From Gemmatimonadota bacterium (GTDB lineage Bacteria; Latescibacterota; UBA2968; UBA8231), in contig PATE01000045.1 of the NCBI GenBank assembly GCA_002712305.1, positions 41,368 through 74,354 of the forward strand: DNA of 32,987 bases, written 5' to 3'. How positions within the stretch are numbered: the stretch's first letter is position 1; each line of letters begins with the position of its first letter. The position numbers and the translations under genes are program-made. The notes beneath the pieces were generated by a model. That model had not been told where the DNA came from. It worked only from the letters and a program-made list of their open reading frames with translations, and did no database searches. This document shows positions 15,412 through 23,627 of the stretch, piece after piece.

Positions 15412-17520
15412 ATGAATCGTAACCTCGCAACAAAAATAGCTCTCGCCGCCGTCGTGTGCACCTGCTTGTACACGATCGGTGGCGTGTTTGTCTACGCCAT
15501 GTTCAGCAGCAATCTGCCGAACATCGACGAATTGGAGACAACCCAACCAAAACGAGTGACCCACGTCTACGCCGCAGACGGTCAACATCTGATGGATTTC
15601 CGCGAGGAAAACCGCGAGATCATCCGGGAATTTGATGAAATCCCGCTGGCCATGCGGGACGCGCTGATCTCGATCGAGGATCGTCGGTTCTTCTCCCATT
15701 GGGGGATCGACCTACGACGCATCTTCGGGGCCATCTACCGAAACATTATCTACCTCGACCCCACCAAGGAAGGTGCCAGCACGATCACGCAGCAACTGGC
15801 GCGCAATCTGTACCACAAGGTCGGCGGCCAGCGGTCGAATGCCTCGCTGGAGGGTGTGCTGGCCACGTATGCGAGAAAGGTTCGCGAACAGATCGTGGCC
15901 GTTCACGTTGAGCGCCTCTACACGAAGCGCGAGATCCTGGTGATGTATCTGAACACCGTGTTCTTCGGGCATGACGCGTGGGGCCTGAAATCGGCGGCGC
16001 GGTTGTATTTTGACAAGGAGATCGGCGATCTGCGGGTCGAAGAGTGTGCACTGCTCGCAGGTTTGCTGAAAGCACCCAATTCCTACAGCCCGCACGTGAA
16101 TCCAGCACGTGCCCAGGAGCGCCGAAACCTCGTTCTGCTCAACATGATTCGCAGCGGCAAACTGACAAAGTCTCAGTTTCTGCAGTTGAAAGACGAACCG
16201 GTCAGGGCTCGACGCGGTCAGCGGGCCGACACGTACGGGCTGGCCCCCTACTTCGTCGAGTATCTACGCAAGGATCTCAACGAGGAATACGGTGGGGCCC
16301 TCTATCGCGACGGTTTTTCTGTAGAGACGACGGTGGATGCTCAACTGCAGCAGATCGCTGAGCGTCATTTCAACGTTCGTCTGCGCGAGGTTCAGCAGAA
16401 GGTCGATGCCGTCTTCGAACCGGCCGACTCGGCCGAAGCAGCCAACCCTCCCATCGTGCAGGCCGCCTTCGTCGCCATGGACCCGACCAACGGGCATATC
16501 CTGGCGATGATCGGTGGTCGTCAGTTCCGGGAGAGCGAGTTCAACAGGGCGACGCAAGCCCTGCGCCAGGCGGGTTCGTCCTTCAAACCCTTCGTGTACA
16601 CAGCGGCCATCGACAATGGACGATTCCCGGTGGATGTCTTCGATGACAATGCCATTGTCGTCGAAGAACAGAATGGTGACATCTGGGATCCGGAAAACTA
16701 TGACCGGAAATTCAAGGGCGAGATGACATTGCGCCGGGGCTTCAAAGAATCGCGCAATATTATTGCCGTAAAGTTGGCCCGCGAGATCGGTCCGGGACGG
16801 GTCAGACAATACGCGCGCGCTATGGGGATCTCGACGCCGATTCCAGAGGTGTATGCCATCGGGATCGGCGTGTCATCCGTTCGCCTGCTGGAGATGGTCG
16901 CCGCCTACGCCGTGTTCCCGAACAAGGGAATTCACGTCGAGCCCTCGGGGATCTCGTCGATCATCGATTCGGACGGCAACGTGATCTTTGAGTCGACACC
17001 CACGCGGCGTGAGGTACTGCGTCCATCGGTGGCCGTGGTGATGACCGATCTGATGCGTTCGGTCATGGACGAAGCGGGGGGCACCGGCTACGGTGCCCGG
17101 ACACGATACAACTTCCGCGTCGCTGCAGCGGGCAAGACGGGCACGACCAACGACTATCGGGACGCCTGGTTTATCGGATTCACTCCGCATCTCGTAGCCG
17201 GCGTGTGGGTCGGCGTTGATGACCCGACGCATACCCTGGCCCGCCAGGCAGGTGCCTCAGCGGCCCTACCCATGTGGGCGGGGTTCATGAAGGATGTCTA
17301 TACAGAAGTCAAACGTTTCCGTGACCGGCGACGGGAAACCTTCGACTATCCCGAGAATCTGGTGGCCTACCACTCGGTCTGCGCCGACAGTCACAAGCTG
17401 GCAACCCGCTACTGCCCGCGGCAGTCGGATGAGATCTTCCTCGCCGATGGGATCCCGCCCATCAACTGTCCGCTACACGGCGTCGCAGATACGCCAACGC
17501 GCCGACAGCGTCGTTTCTGA
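15412..17520 (+). CDS. Class A penicillin-binding protein (PBP1A type)
   Basis: A 702-residue bifunctional peptidoglycan synthase. A single N-terminal membrane helix (about 8-30) is followed by the glycosyltransferase domain with IEDRRFFSHWGID near residue 88 (catalytic glutamate), GASTITQQLARNLY and KREILVMYLNTVFFG. The transpeptidase domain has the SxxK tetrad S389-S-F-K392, the SRN motif S447-R-N449 and the KTGT motif at K575. The C-terminal tail holds cysteines (VCADSHK, RYCPRQ, INCPLHG), as in several bacterial PBP1A proteins. It polymerises glycan strands and cross-links peptides on the outer face of the inner membrane. ATG 15412 stands 53 bases from the divergent coiled-coil gene. It ends at a hairpin terminator shared with the convergent operon. 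No outer-membrane activator lipoprotein is adjacent. Confidence 0.94.
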   Translation: MNRNLATKIALAAVVCTCLYTIGGVFVYAMFSSNLPNIDELETTQPKRVTHVYAADGQHLMDFREENREIIREFDEIPLAMRDALISIEDRRFFSHWGIDLRRIFGAIYRNIIYLDPTKEGASTITQQLARNLYHKVGGQRSNASLEGVLATYARKVREQIVAVHVERLYTKREILVMYLNTVFFGHDAWGLKSAARLYFDKEIGDLRVEECALLAGLLKAPNSYSPHVNPARAQERRNLVLLNMIRSGKLTKSQFLQLKDEPVRARRGQRADTYGLAPYFVEYLRKDLNEEYGGALYRDGFSVETTVDAQLQQIAERHFNVRLREVQQKVDAVFEPADSAEAANPPIVQAAFVAMDPTNGHILAMIGGRQFRESEFNRATQALRQAGSSFKPFVYTAAIDNGRFPVDVFDDNAIVVEEQNGDIWDPENYDRKFKGEMTLRRGFKESRNIIAVKLAREIGPGRVRQYARAMGISTPIPEVYAIGIGVSSVRLLEMVAAYAVFPNKGIHVEPSGISSIIDSDGNVIFESTPTRREVLRPSVAVVMTDLMRSVMDEAGGTGYGARTRYNFRVAAAGKTGTTNDYRDAWFIGFTPHLVAGVWVGVDDPTHTLARQAGASAALPMWAGFMKDVYTEVKRFRDRRRETFDYPENLVAYHSVCADSHKLATRYCPRQSDEIFLADGIPPINCPLHGVADTPTRRQRRF

Positions 17521-17554
17521 ACAGAGCTGGCATCTTGGCCCTTGGGCCGGAATT

Positions 17555-17590
17555 AAAAAAAAGGGCGTGACCGACTTTCTCGGTACGCCC
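17555..17590. terminator. Bidirectional intrinsic terminator between PBP1A and the MotE-like operon
   Basis: The arms GGGCGTGACCGA (17563-17574) and TCGGTACGCCC (17580-17590) pair throughout except for one bulged G, around the loop CTTTC. Eight A at 17555-17562 give a U tract on the minus strand, and CTTCTTGTT follows on the plus strand. It therefore ends the minus-strand operon strongly and may end PBP1A transcripts as well. Confidence 0.82.
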
Positions 17591-17646
17591 CTTCTTGTTG
17601 AAGCTCGATCTGTCTGATGGTCAGTGAATCGTTGGGAGGCCTGCAG

Positions 17647-17955
17647 CTACTCTTCGAGTTTGTATTTGGTCGGTTTGCGACGCTTCTCGCGTTCGCGATA
17701 CTTGTCGACCTTCGGCTTCAGCTCTTCCAGTTCCTTCTCGAGCTCCTCGATTTCCTTCTGCTGCGATCCCACTTGCTCCTTCGTCTCTTCCGTCGCGTTC
17801 TGCTCCGCCTGGATCTTTGTCTCACAATCGCGGATCTCGGCCTTCGCCAGGTCGGCCTTCGGCTTGAGCCCGGCAGAAACCTTGCGATAGTCGATAACGA
17901 TGAGGAAGAGGAATCCCCCGGCTCCGGCGGCGATGCAGATGAATACCCAAGCCAT
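17647..17955 (-). CDS. Small membrane-anchored coiled-coil protein (second copy)
   Basis: 102 residues: a membrane helix at about 2-22 (WVFICIAAGAGGFLFLIVI), the motif DYRK, then a long charged coiled coil (EIEELEKELEELKPKVDKYRERE) ending in a Lys/Arg-rich tail. ATG 17955 is preferred over an upstream in-frame start at 18015 because GGGGTAG stands just before it and the membrane helix then lies at the N terminus. It is the last gene of the minus-strand operon, 85 bases after the MotE-like gene and before the bidirectional terminator. Its layout resembles the 91-residue protein at 15083-15358. Function unknown; its company points to the cell envelope. Confidence 0.75.
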   Translation of the reverse strand: MAWVFICIAAGAGGFLFLIVIDYRKVSAGLKPKADLAKAEIRDCETKIQAEQNATEETKEQVGSQQKEIEELEKELEELKPKVDKYREREKRRKPTKYKLEE

Positions 17956-18040
17956 GTCTACCCCGTAGCGGTCGTCGCGTCCTGCACAGCGGGGAATCGC
18001 CCCTTGCGCGTGCACGACGTTGGATGGTCAGGTAACAGCG

Positions 18041-18616
18041 TCACTCCAGTTCCTTCATCAGATTGGTGATCCTGGCGGCGAACTCTGGATCCATAGACGC
18101 CATGATCTTTGCCATGTGCTGAGCCTGAAGCTGCCGCATCAACAGACCGACGGTGGTGTCATCCAAGGTTCCCGTCTGCAGGATTTCGGCAGCCGGTGCC
18201 GGTTTCAGCTTGTTGTAGAAGGTAGCCAGCTCTGCGATTCGCTCTGTGCGCCGGGCACCCAAGGCTGAATCCGCCACCATTCCGATCCGCGCTTCTTGCT
18301 CGTCTAACTCCGTAGCTCTTGCTGCGAGACTGGACTGCAGGAGGGCGAGCCTGTCCAACTGCTCCTCCAGACTGTCCTGCTTCGTTTCGTATTCGCCTCG
18401 GTATGTCTCCAACAGCGAGGCGAGTTGCCCAAGCTTGTCTTCTTCGTCGACGAAGCTCTGATCCAGACGACTCGGGTCTGAGTCGCCGCCGCTGAGCATG
18501 CTCTGCAACTCCTCCGGCGACTTCACGGTTTCGGTGAAGAAGAGCATTGCCAGCATGGCTGCCGTGAAAGACACGAACATGCCGATGATCAGCAACGGAA
18601 CCAGCAGGAATTTCAC
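18041..18616 (-). CDS. MotE-like protein: membrane helix, coiled coil, MgtE-N-like domain
   Basis: 191 residues with a membrane helix at about 4-27, a long coiled coil (about 55-112) and a C-terminal domain reading LATFYNKLKPAPAAEILQTG, then MRQLQAQHMAKIMASMDPEFAARITNLM. That repeated helix pattern is the MgtE-N/FliG-like fold found in MotE, a stator chaperone of flagellar systems. No flagellar gene lies in the window, so a role outside motility is possible. It starts at GTG 18616 with GGTGAG just upstream. It sits 47 bases after the secreted protein gene and 85 bases before the small coiled-coil gene, in one apparent operon. The family call rests on the fold pattern; the function here is inferred. 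Confidence 0.7.
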   Translation of the reverse strand: MKFLLVPLLIIGMFVSFTAAMLAMLFFTETVKSPEELQSMLSGGDSDPSRLDQSFVDEEDKLGQLASLLETYRGEYETKQDSLEEQLDRLALLQSSLAARATELDEQEARIGMVADSALGARRTERIAELATFYNKLKPAPAAEILQTGTLDDTTVGLLMRQLQAQHMAKIMASMDPEFAARITNLMKELE

Positions 18617-18663
18617 CGACTCACCATCCTCAACGGCGTGATGTAAACACCATCACCCCCGCT

Positions 18664-20364
18664 CTAAGGTGAAAAAAATACGAAAAAGAGTCCCCCAACA
18701 ATAAGCCCGGATAAACCGGCCTCCAGGACACGCTGATTTGCCGGCACAATCGCCTGATCGACAGCGTCTGCGCCACCTAATAGTGCTGCAGCGTCTGAGC
18801 CGACCTCATCTTCGGCACGGGACTCAATTCGGCGGGCCCAAAGAATCTGGCGATCGGCACGCTCACCATCGATCAATCGTGCATTCACTTGCACACGAGT
18901 ATTGCGCGCCTGTCGTGACCCGAATGGATTCAATTTGGATCCTTGAGGTTCGTAAACGGCCCCGGCAGAGGCCACCTGAAAGACCAACTCATAGGAAGCC
19001 CCCTCATCATCCAGTGGCAGCCGATCGCCACGCAGCAGCAGAGCCTCCGTGATCGCCTCCTCTACGAGCCAGTTGGCATCGTGTCGCCCTTCGGCCTTGA
19101 GTCGGACCGTCGAACCGGCCGGGACAGGCAGATCGGCCAGGGCAGATGTCCACGATTCTGTCAGCCCGCCCCGGGCGAGTTCCAGATCGGTCGGTGGACG
19201 AGCAGCAGCGTCCGTCGACACCAGTTCACCGTCGACGACGGGAAGAATACTGACGGTGGCCACCTGAATCGGCTCATCCCGATCATAGGGGATCACCTGG
19301 GGCCGGAAGGCCAGCGGTCCCGATCGCCTCGGCACCAGTCGCATCGTGATTGACAATTCCTCCCCCGGGGATAGTTCGCGATCGGCGATCGACACTTGAG
19401 CACGTCCCGCCTGCGCATCGAAGTCCACCGTCGCGCCCTCGGCGGCGGCAGATCTGAGACCGTCCACGATGAAGCGTAGATCCTTCACCCTCATGGGGCG
19501 GCTTCCATCGAGGGACCAGACACACGTGACCGTGCCGTCTTGATCGCGTTGAAGTCCCGTTCCCTGCACATGAAGCTGTGGAAGGGGGAGGATGGAAATC
19601 TGTTGAGGTGACAGGACGGAGTGAGTAAGCCGCTCACTGACGGCGGCTCCTGAGATCTCCAGCGCCGTGGCGGGCGCTGATTGGCCGACATGGGCCGTGA
19701 CCTGATACGAGATCTGGCTCTGGCCAGGCTGAGGCCATGGAGGCTCGGACGTTGCATCAGTGCGCACGTGAGTCGACCACTCGATATCCAGTCCCGAAAG
19801 CGACCGGGAATCTTCGTTCATCACGTCGATCGTCACCTCAACCGACTCTCCGACATACCACTTCTTAGGTGAAATCGCCCAACGGGCCGCCAGTGACTCT
19901 TCCACACTCAAGGACCAGGTAGGCTGATGCAGCGAGGTCGATTCGGTGTCCAAGGTGGTGGCGAGTGTAGCATGCCAGTCCAGCAGACCCACGGCATGGG
20001 CCATCAGCGTAAGCTGCAGGGTGTCGGTTACGGAGGTGCCGATGGGATCTTCGAGATAGTCCACGTTGATCTCGTCGCTGCTGAATCGGACCCGTCCCCT
20101 CGCCGAGGTGACCGCCTCGATCTTGGCGCCAGGCGCCACTGTGAGCGTCGCACTCGTGATGGCCTCGCCATTGCCCGGGAAATACGTCAGAAGCAGGGAA
20201 ATGGACTGCGGCATGTGCACAGCCACAGCAGGCGCATCAAAACGTGGAGAAACAGTGCTGACGGCGTCAGCCGTCCTCGGCGCCGAGACTGCGATGGTGA
20301 GCAGGAAGCAGAAAGCGCAGATAGGCAGCAGAGGACGGAGCGCGCGCCAAGCCCGGAAGAGCAT
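18664..20364 (-). CDS. Large exported protein of unknown function with C-terminal membrane helix
   Basis: About 566 residues. A signal peptide (hydrophobic PICAFCFLLTIAVSA, cleavage near TADA) is followed by mostly beta-strand sequence suggestive of several immunoglobulin-like modules. One holds the CARDB-like phrase KKWYVGESVEVTIDVMNEDS near residue 190. A mixed alpha/beta section follows (about 435-540), then a hydrophobic helix at the very end (LSGLIVGGLFFVFF). No catalytic motif or named family was recognised. ATG 20364 places the signal peptide correctly; an earlier in-frame TTG at 20409 adds 15 uncharacteristic residues. It leads the operon with the MotE-like and coiled-coil genes, behind a promoter with a perfect TTGACA. 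A periplasmic, inner-membrane-anchored partner of those proteins is the likeliest reading (inference). Confidence 0.72.
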   Translation of the reverse strand: MLFRAWRALRPLLPICAFCFLLTIAVSAPRTADAVSTVSPRFDAPAVAVHMPQSISLLLTYFPGNGEAITSATLTVAPGAKIEAVTSARGRVRFSSDEINVDYLEDPIGTSVTDTLQLTLMAHAVGLLDWHATLATTLDTESTSLHQPTWSLSVEESLAARWAISPKKWYVGESVEVTIDVMNEDSRSLSGLDIEWSTHVRTDATSEPPWPQPGQSQISYQVTAHVGQSAPATALEISGAAVSERLTHSVLSPQQISILPLPQLHVQGTGLQRDQDGTVTCVWSLDGSRPMRVKDLRFIVDGLRSAAAEGATVDFDAQAGRAQVSIADRELSPGEELSITMRLVPRRSGPLAFRPQVIPYDRDEPIQVATVSILPVVDGELVSTDAAARPPTDLELARGGLTESWTSALADLPVPAGSTVRLKAEGRHDANWLVEEAITEALLLRGDRLPLDDEGASYELVFQVASAGAVYEPQGSKLNPFGSRQARNTRVQVNARLIDGERADRQILWARRIESRAEDEVGSDAAALLGGADAVDQAIVPANQRVLEAGLSGLIVGGLFFVFFSP

Positions 20365-20412
20365 GGTCAAACTCGCTTGAACTCCTTTAGACACATGTAC
20401 TTGCGTCAATCT

Positions 20413-20441
20413 ACCTTAACATGGGGTGAAGAGACTGTCAA
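20413..20441 (-). promoter_or_regulatory. Predicted promoter of the minus-strand MotE-like operon
   Basis: The minus strand carries a perfect TTGACA (complement of 20436-20441), a 17-base spacer and TAAGGT (complement of 20413-20418; three of six consensus, keeping TA and the final T). It would give a leader of about 40 bases before ATG 20364. Confidence 0.5.
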
Positions 20442-20488
20442 GCACTCGAAAACGACCGACCAAAGCCCCAGGTCCAAGGGTATCCTTC

Positions 20489-20518
20489 TTGACGCTCGAA
20501 CTCGAGTCGGGGTAGGTT
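20489..20518 (+). promoter_or_regulatory. Predicted promoter of the DUF2953-GerW pair
   Basis: TTGACG (20489-20494) and TAGGTT (20513-20518) are 18 bases apart, about 65 bases before ATG 20586. The -35 is strong and the -10 is weak. Confidence 0.4.
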
Positions 20519-20585
20519 GTTTCGCCGGGGCTCGTCTCGAGAGCCCATTGCCAGTAGATGACCCTCCTCCAACCTCAACACGCCC

Positions 20586-21485
20586 ATGATCGCTGACTTC
20601 CTGCCCGTGTTGCTCCAGGTCTTGCTCTGGGTCCTGCAAACCCTCCTGGTGCTTCTCGGCGCGGTGATGGCGGTACTCGTGGCTTTTGTCGTGTTGCCAG
20701 TCGTGGTAAGGGTAGAGGCTGGCCGAGGACCAGAGTCGGATGCCACGCCCGATGTGGATGCCGTTGTGGCACCGTGGTTTGGGGCCTTGGCCGTCGGTGT
20801 GCGCCAGGTCGTGGACGGTTGGGAAGGCAGGCTGCTGCTGCTGGGACGGTTTTGCCTGTATCGTCGGCTGGTGGTGACAGAAGAGGGCTCGGAGGTGCCG
20901 GCCCCCCCCGAGCCCCGATCTGAGGTGATCAGCCCAGATCCAGTCACTCCATCCCCAGCCCCTTCGTCTGCGCGAGCCAAGTCTGGGACAAGCACATCCA
21001 GGCCAACGCCACGGCCGACCACCGAACCCACCGGCGACACAGCGGCTGCCACGCCCTCGCCAGTGGCAGCGGATGACTCACCTGCGGAACCAGGACTACT
21101 GATGCGGATACGTGAAGGATGGCATGACGTGCGCCCCTTCCTGCCGCCCACGAAACGGCTGTTGAGAAGTCTGCTTCGGGTGATCGGCCTGCGACGAGTC
21201 CAGATTGACGCCACGGTGGGCCTCGACGACGCAGCGGCAACCGGGAAGCTCATGGGCCAGGCCCAGGCGATCAGGCCTTTTCTTCCGCCATGGACCCACG
21301 TCGCGATTCAAGCGGATTTCGTGCGGCCCTCGACCCACGGGAGCGCGAGTTTGATCCTGCATGTGTATCTCGCGCGACTCGTGGCGGCGGCGGGTCGCTT
21401 CGGGCTGCACGCCGGATACCTGTGGTTGCGTAGATGGTGGCGACTGAGACAGACTGCTCGTACACTGTCTGCGGTGACCGATTGA
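20586..21485 (+). CDS. DUF2953-like membrane protein
   Basis: 299 residues. A strongly hydrophobic N terminus (about 5-42, one or two helices) is followed by a short globular stretch and a Pro/Ser/Thr/Ala-rich linker at about 108-168. The C-terminal domain reads RVQIDATVGLDDAAATGKLMGQ, the pattern by which DUF2953 proteins are recognised, and ends in basic, hydrophobic sequence. In Firmicutes the DUF2953 gene (ytfI) lies directly before gerW/ytfJ, and here the next gene, nine bases on, is a GerW homologue, which supports the assignment. The low-complexity linker is unusual for the family. Biochemical role unknown. Confidence 0.72.
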   Translation: MIADFLPVLLQVLLWVLQTLLVLLGAVMAVLVAFVVLPVVVRVEAGRGPESDATPDVDAVVAPWFGALAVGVRQVVDGWEGRLLLLGRFCLYRRLVVTEEGSEVPAPPEPRSEVISPDPVTPSPAPSSARAKSGTSTSRPTPRPTTEPTGDTAAATPSPVAADDSPAEPGLLMRIREGWHDVRPFLPPTKRLLRSLLRVIGLRRVQIDATVGLDDAAATGKLMGQAQAIRPFLPPWTHVAIQADFVRPSTHGSASLILHVYLARLVAAAGRFGLHAGYLWLRRWWRLRQTARTLSAVTD

Positions 21486-21494
21486 AAGGACGTT

Positions 21495-21887
21495 ATGGCG
21501 ACATCTCTTGAATCCCTCGTCGAACGCGTACTCGGCGAGTTGCATCATATTCTTCAGACCCGAACCGTCATCGGTGAACCGGTAACGGCCGGGCCTGTGA
21601 CGTTGATCCCCGTCTCGAAGATCTCCATGGGATTTGGAGCCGGCGGCGGAGAAGGCAAGCAGCACTCCGGTACAGGCGGTGGCGCCAGCGTCGAGCCCAT
21701 CGGCTTCATCGTCGTCCACGAGGACGGCAAGGTCGAAATGATGACGCTGAAGGAAAAGGAAGTGAGTTGGGGGCAGTTGGTGGAAATGGTGCCAGACGCG
21801 GTGTCGAAGATCAAGGGGTTCGTTGACAAACGGAAGACTGATGGCAGCGACGACGACACCGACGAAGAAGAGGCGTCGGAAGCCTGA
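21495..21887 (+). CDS. GerW/YtfJ-family protein
   Basis: A 130-residue protein of the GerW (YtfJ) family. Landmarks are TRTVIGEPVTAGPVTLIPVSKI near the N terminus, a glycine-rich loop (GFGAGGGEG...GTGGG), GFIVVHEDGKVEMM, and an acidic tail. GerW was described in spore formers as needed for germination, but the family is widespread in non-sporulating bacteria, where its role is unknown. ATG 21495 has an AAAGGA ribosome site just before it and lies nine bases after the DUF2953 gene, so the two are co-transcribed. No sporulation gene is visible in the window, and the surrounding genes indicate a diderm envelope. Confidence 0.88.
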   Translation: MATSLESLVERVLGELHHILQTRTVIGEPVTAGPVTLIPVSKISMGFGAGGGEGKQHSGTGGGASVEPIGFIVVHEDGKVEMMTLKEKEVSWGQLVEMVPDAVSKIKGFVDKRKTDGSDDDTDEEEASEA

Positions 21888-21898
21888 GGCTCTTACCG

Positions 21899-21927
21899 CC
21901 TACTGAGGATCGCCCTACTGAGGATCG
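21899..21927. repeat. Short tandem duplication at the end of the ydjM-like gene
   Basis: The 14-base string CCTACTGAGGATCG occurs at 21899-21912 and again at 21914-21927 (period 15). The second copy holds the last codons and stop of the minus-strand gene, and the first duplicates them just downstream. The protein is not altered. Confidence 0.85.
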
Positions 21928-22421
21928 TCTGGAAACAGATGAAAAAGGCCGTCAAGCAGCAGATGCGTATACCACCCGACGACGGCCGCCACGAAGTAGA
22001 CGACACCGAGAGATCCTACCTGTCCATAAAATGACGTGACGCTTAGCGGATCGGTGCGGAATGCAAACGCGGCCCCCAAGCCCAACAGGCCCGGCCCCAG
22101 CAGGGGCATCCAGCGGCCGTGGGTCCATCCTCGGTGATGATCCAGAAGGGGCAGCATCGCCAGGATCGCAAGCCAGATCCCCAGTCGCGACTCCCCCATC
22201 CACACCAGCCCCACGAGGGCGACGACAACGGCTCGATAGAACCAGCGGCGCGGCAAGGAGTCTGTGTCCACGTCGGGGAATAGCGAGAAGAAGACACCCG
22301 TCCCAGCCACGACCCACCAGTTGAATTCAGCTGGACCGTGCAGGTGCCCGGTCAGCGTGCCGACTCCGGCAACGGAGGCACCGGCCACGACACCACCCAG
22401 CAGATGACCACGAGCCCGCAA
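21915..22421 (-). CDS. YdjM/DUF457-family inner-membrane metal-dependent hydrolase-like protein
   Basis: 168 residues with four or five hydrophobic helices. Conserved polar motifs are RGHLLGG at the start (a histidine), LFPDVDTDS, LLDHHRGWTHG and a late THLLLDGLFHLFPDD. These Asp/His pairs between helices mark the DUF457/YdjM family, called membrane-bound metal-dependent hydrolases, although no physiological substrate is established. The start is TTG 22421, eight bases after the rlmN stop, so it is probably the second gene of an rlmN transcript. The last codons and stop are duplicated just downstream. Confidence 0.8.
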   Translation of the reverse strand: MRARGHLLGGVVAGASVAGVGTLTGHLHGPAEFNWWVVAGTGVFFSLFPDVDTDSLPRRWFYRAVVVALVGLVWMGESRLGIWLAILAMLPLLDHHRGWTHGRWMPLLGPGLLGLGAAFAFRTDPLSVTSFYGQVGSLGVVYFVAAVVGWYTHLLLDGLFHLFPDDPQ

Positions 22422-22429
22422 ATGCGATC

Positions 22430-23557
22430 TCAGGCCCGCTGTGGAGTGGCGGACACGGCGCTCTGGGCGTCAGTCACGCGACGATGCAGTTGCCCACAGG
22501 CGGCATCGATGTCGCGACCTCGACTGTCCCGGCGCGTCACCGTGTGTCGCGTCGCGTTCTTGAGTCGCCGCGTGAATCGATCAAGTCGTGCCGAAGAAGG
22601 TCGACGGTAAACGCGGTCGCTTATCTGCAAGCCCGGTGCCAGTTCATTGTAGGGGATCAGGTTGATCTTGCAGGGAATCGACGAGGTGAGTACCGCGAGA
22701 CGATCTGCATCTGCATCCAGATCGGTGACCTGGTCCATCAACACATACTCGAAGGTGACTCGCCGGCCTTTGCGATCGAAATAGGTCTTGGCCGCCGCCA
22801 TCAGATCGGCGATGGGCCACTTTCGATTGATGGGCATGATCTGTGACCGAGTCTCGTCCTCGGTTGCATTCAAAGAGATCGCCAACCCTACGTTGAGATC
22901 GTCCTCGGAAAGCCGAAGGATTCCGGGCACATGGCCCGCTGTGGACACGGTCATCTTTCGTCCACCGATCTGCAACTGCCCATCCGACGCCCGTGCTAGG
23001 CGCAGTGCACAGGTCACCTGTTCGTAGTTCAAAAGGGGTTCACCCATTCCCATCATAACGATGTTCGTCAGCCGCTCACCACGGCGTTGGGCCTCCTGGT
23101 GCAATCGATGCAACTGCTCTACGATCTGCCCTGCATGTAGATTGCGCACGAAGCCCATCTGAGCCGTCGCACAGAACTTGCAGTCGAGGGCGCATCCTAC
23201 CTGCGATGACAGACAAGCGGTGCGTCGATCCCCGTCGATGATCAATACCGCCTCGACTTGCCCGAGCCCTTGGCCATTTCCCCCTTGGCCCAGGTCAAAG
23301 AGAAACTTGACCGCCTTGCCCGTGTCGGAGGCACTGCTTTCCAGCAGTTCAAGTCCTGGCATCTGGGCCCCGGCCTCAGCCAGGACCTGACGAAAGCGAG
23401 CTGGCAGATTCGTCATGCCATCCAGATCACGTGCCTGGTGAACATGAAGCCACTCAAACAGCTGATCACCGCGGTAGGAGGGTTCACCCAGATCTGTCGC
23501 GAGCTGGCGCAATTGGTCGGGGAGCAGACCCTTCAGGTCGTGCAGGGGAATGGTCAC
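22430..23557 (-). CDS. rlmN: 23S rRNA (adenine2503-C2)-methyltransferase
   Basis: A 375-residue radical-SAM enzyme that methylates A2503 of 23S rRNA and A37 of some tRNAs. The 4Fe-4S motif CxxxCxxC is at C122, C126 and C129 (GCALDCKFCATAQMGF). The GEPLLNY motif follows, and the catalytic C-terminal cysteine C354 lies in GRDIDAACGQL, essentially as in E. coli RlmN. Length is normal for the family. Translation starts at GTG 23557 (MTIPLHDL). It is divergent from the M23 peptidase gene and probably co-transcribed with the YdjM-like gene. No antibiotic-resistance Cfr variant features were looked for beyond this; RlmN is the straightforward reading. Confidence 0.95.
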   Translation of the reverse strand: MTIPLHDLKGLLPDQLRQLATDLGEPSYRGDQLFEWLHVHQARDLDGMTNLPARFRQVLAEAGAQMPGLELLESSASDTGKAVKFLFDLGQGGNGQGLGQVEAVLIIDGDRRTACLSSQVGCALDCKFCATAQMGFVRNLHAGQIVEQLHRLHQEAQRRGERLTNIVMMGMGEPLLNYEQVTCALRLARASDGQLQIGGRKMTVSTAGHVPGILRLSEDDLNVGLAISLNATEDETRSQIMPINRKWPIADLMAAAKTYFDRKGRRVTFEYVLMDQVTDLDADADRLAVLTSSIPCKINLIPYNELAPGLQISDRVYRRPSSARLDRFTRRLKNATRHTVTRRDSRGRDIDAACGQLHRRVTDAQSAVSATPQRA

Positions 23558-23598
23558 GGAAATCGCCGCGGATGGTGAGGGTCAATCTCTACATTTGC

Positions 23599-23627
23599 TT
23601 GACGCAAAATGCGCGTAGGTGTATAAT
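23599..23627 (+). promoter_or_regulatory. Near-consensus sigma70 promoter of the M23 peptidase gene
   Basis: TTGACG (23599-23604), a 17-base spacer and a perfect TATAAT (23622-23627). This is the strongest promoter match in the window, about 60 bases before ATG 23690. An inverted repeat overlaps its -10 (see 23619-23634). Confidence 0.8.
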
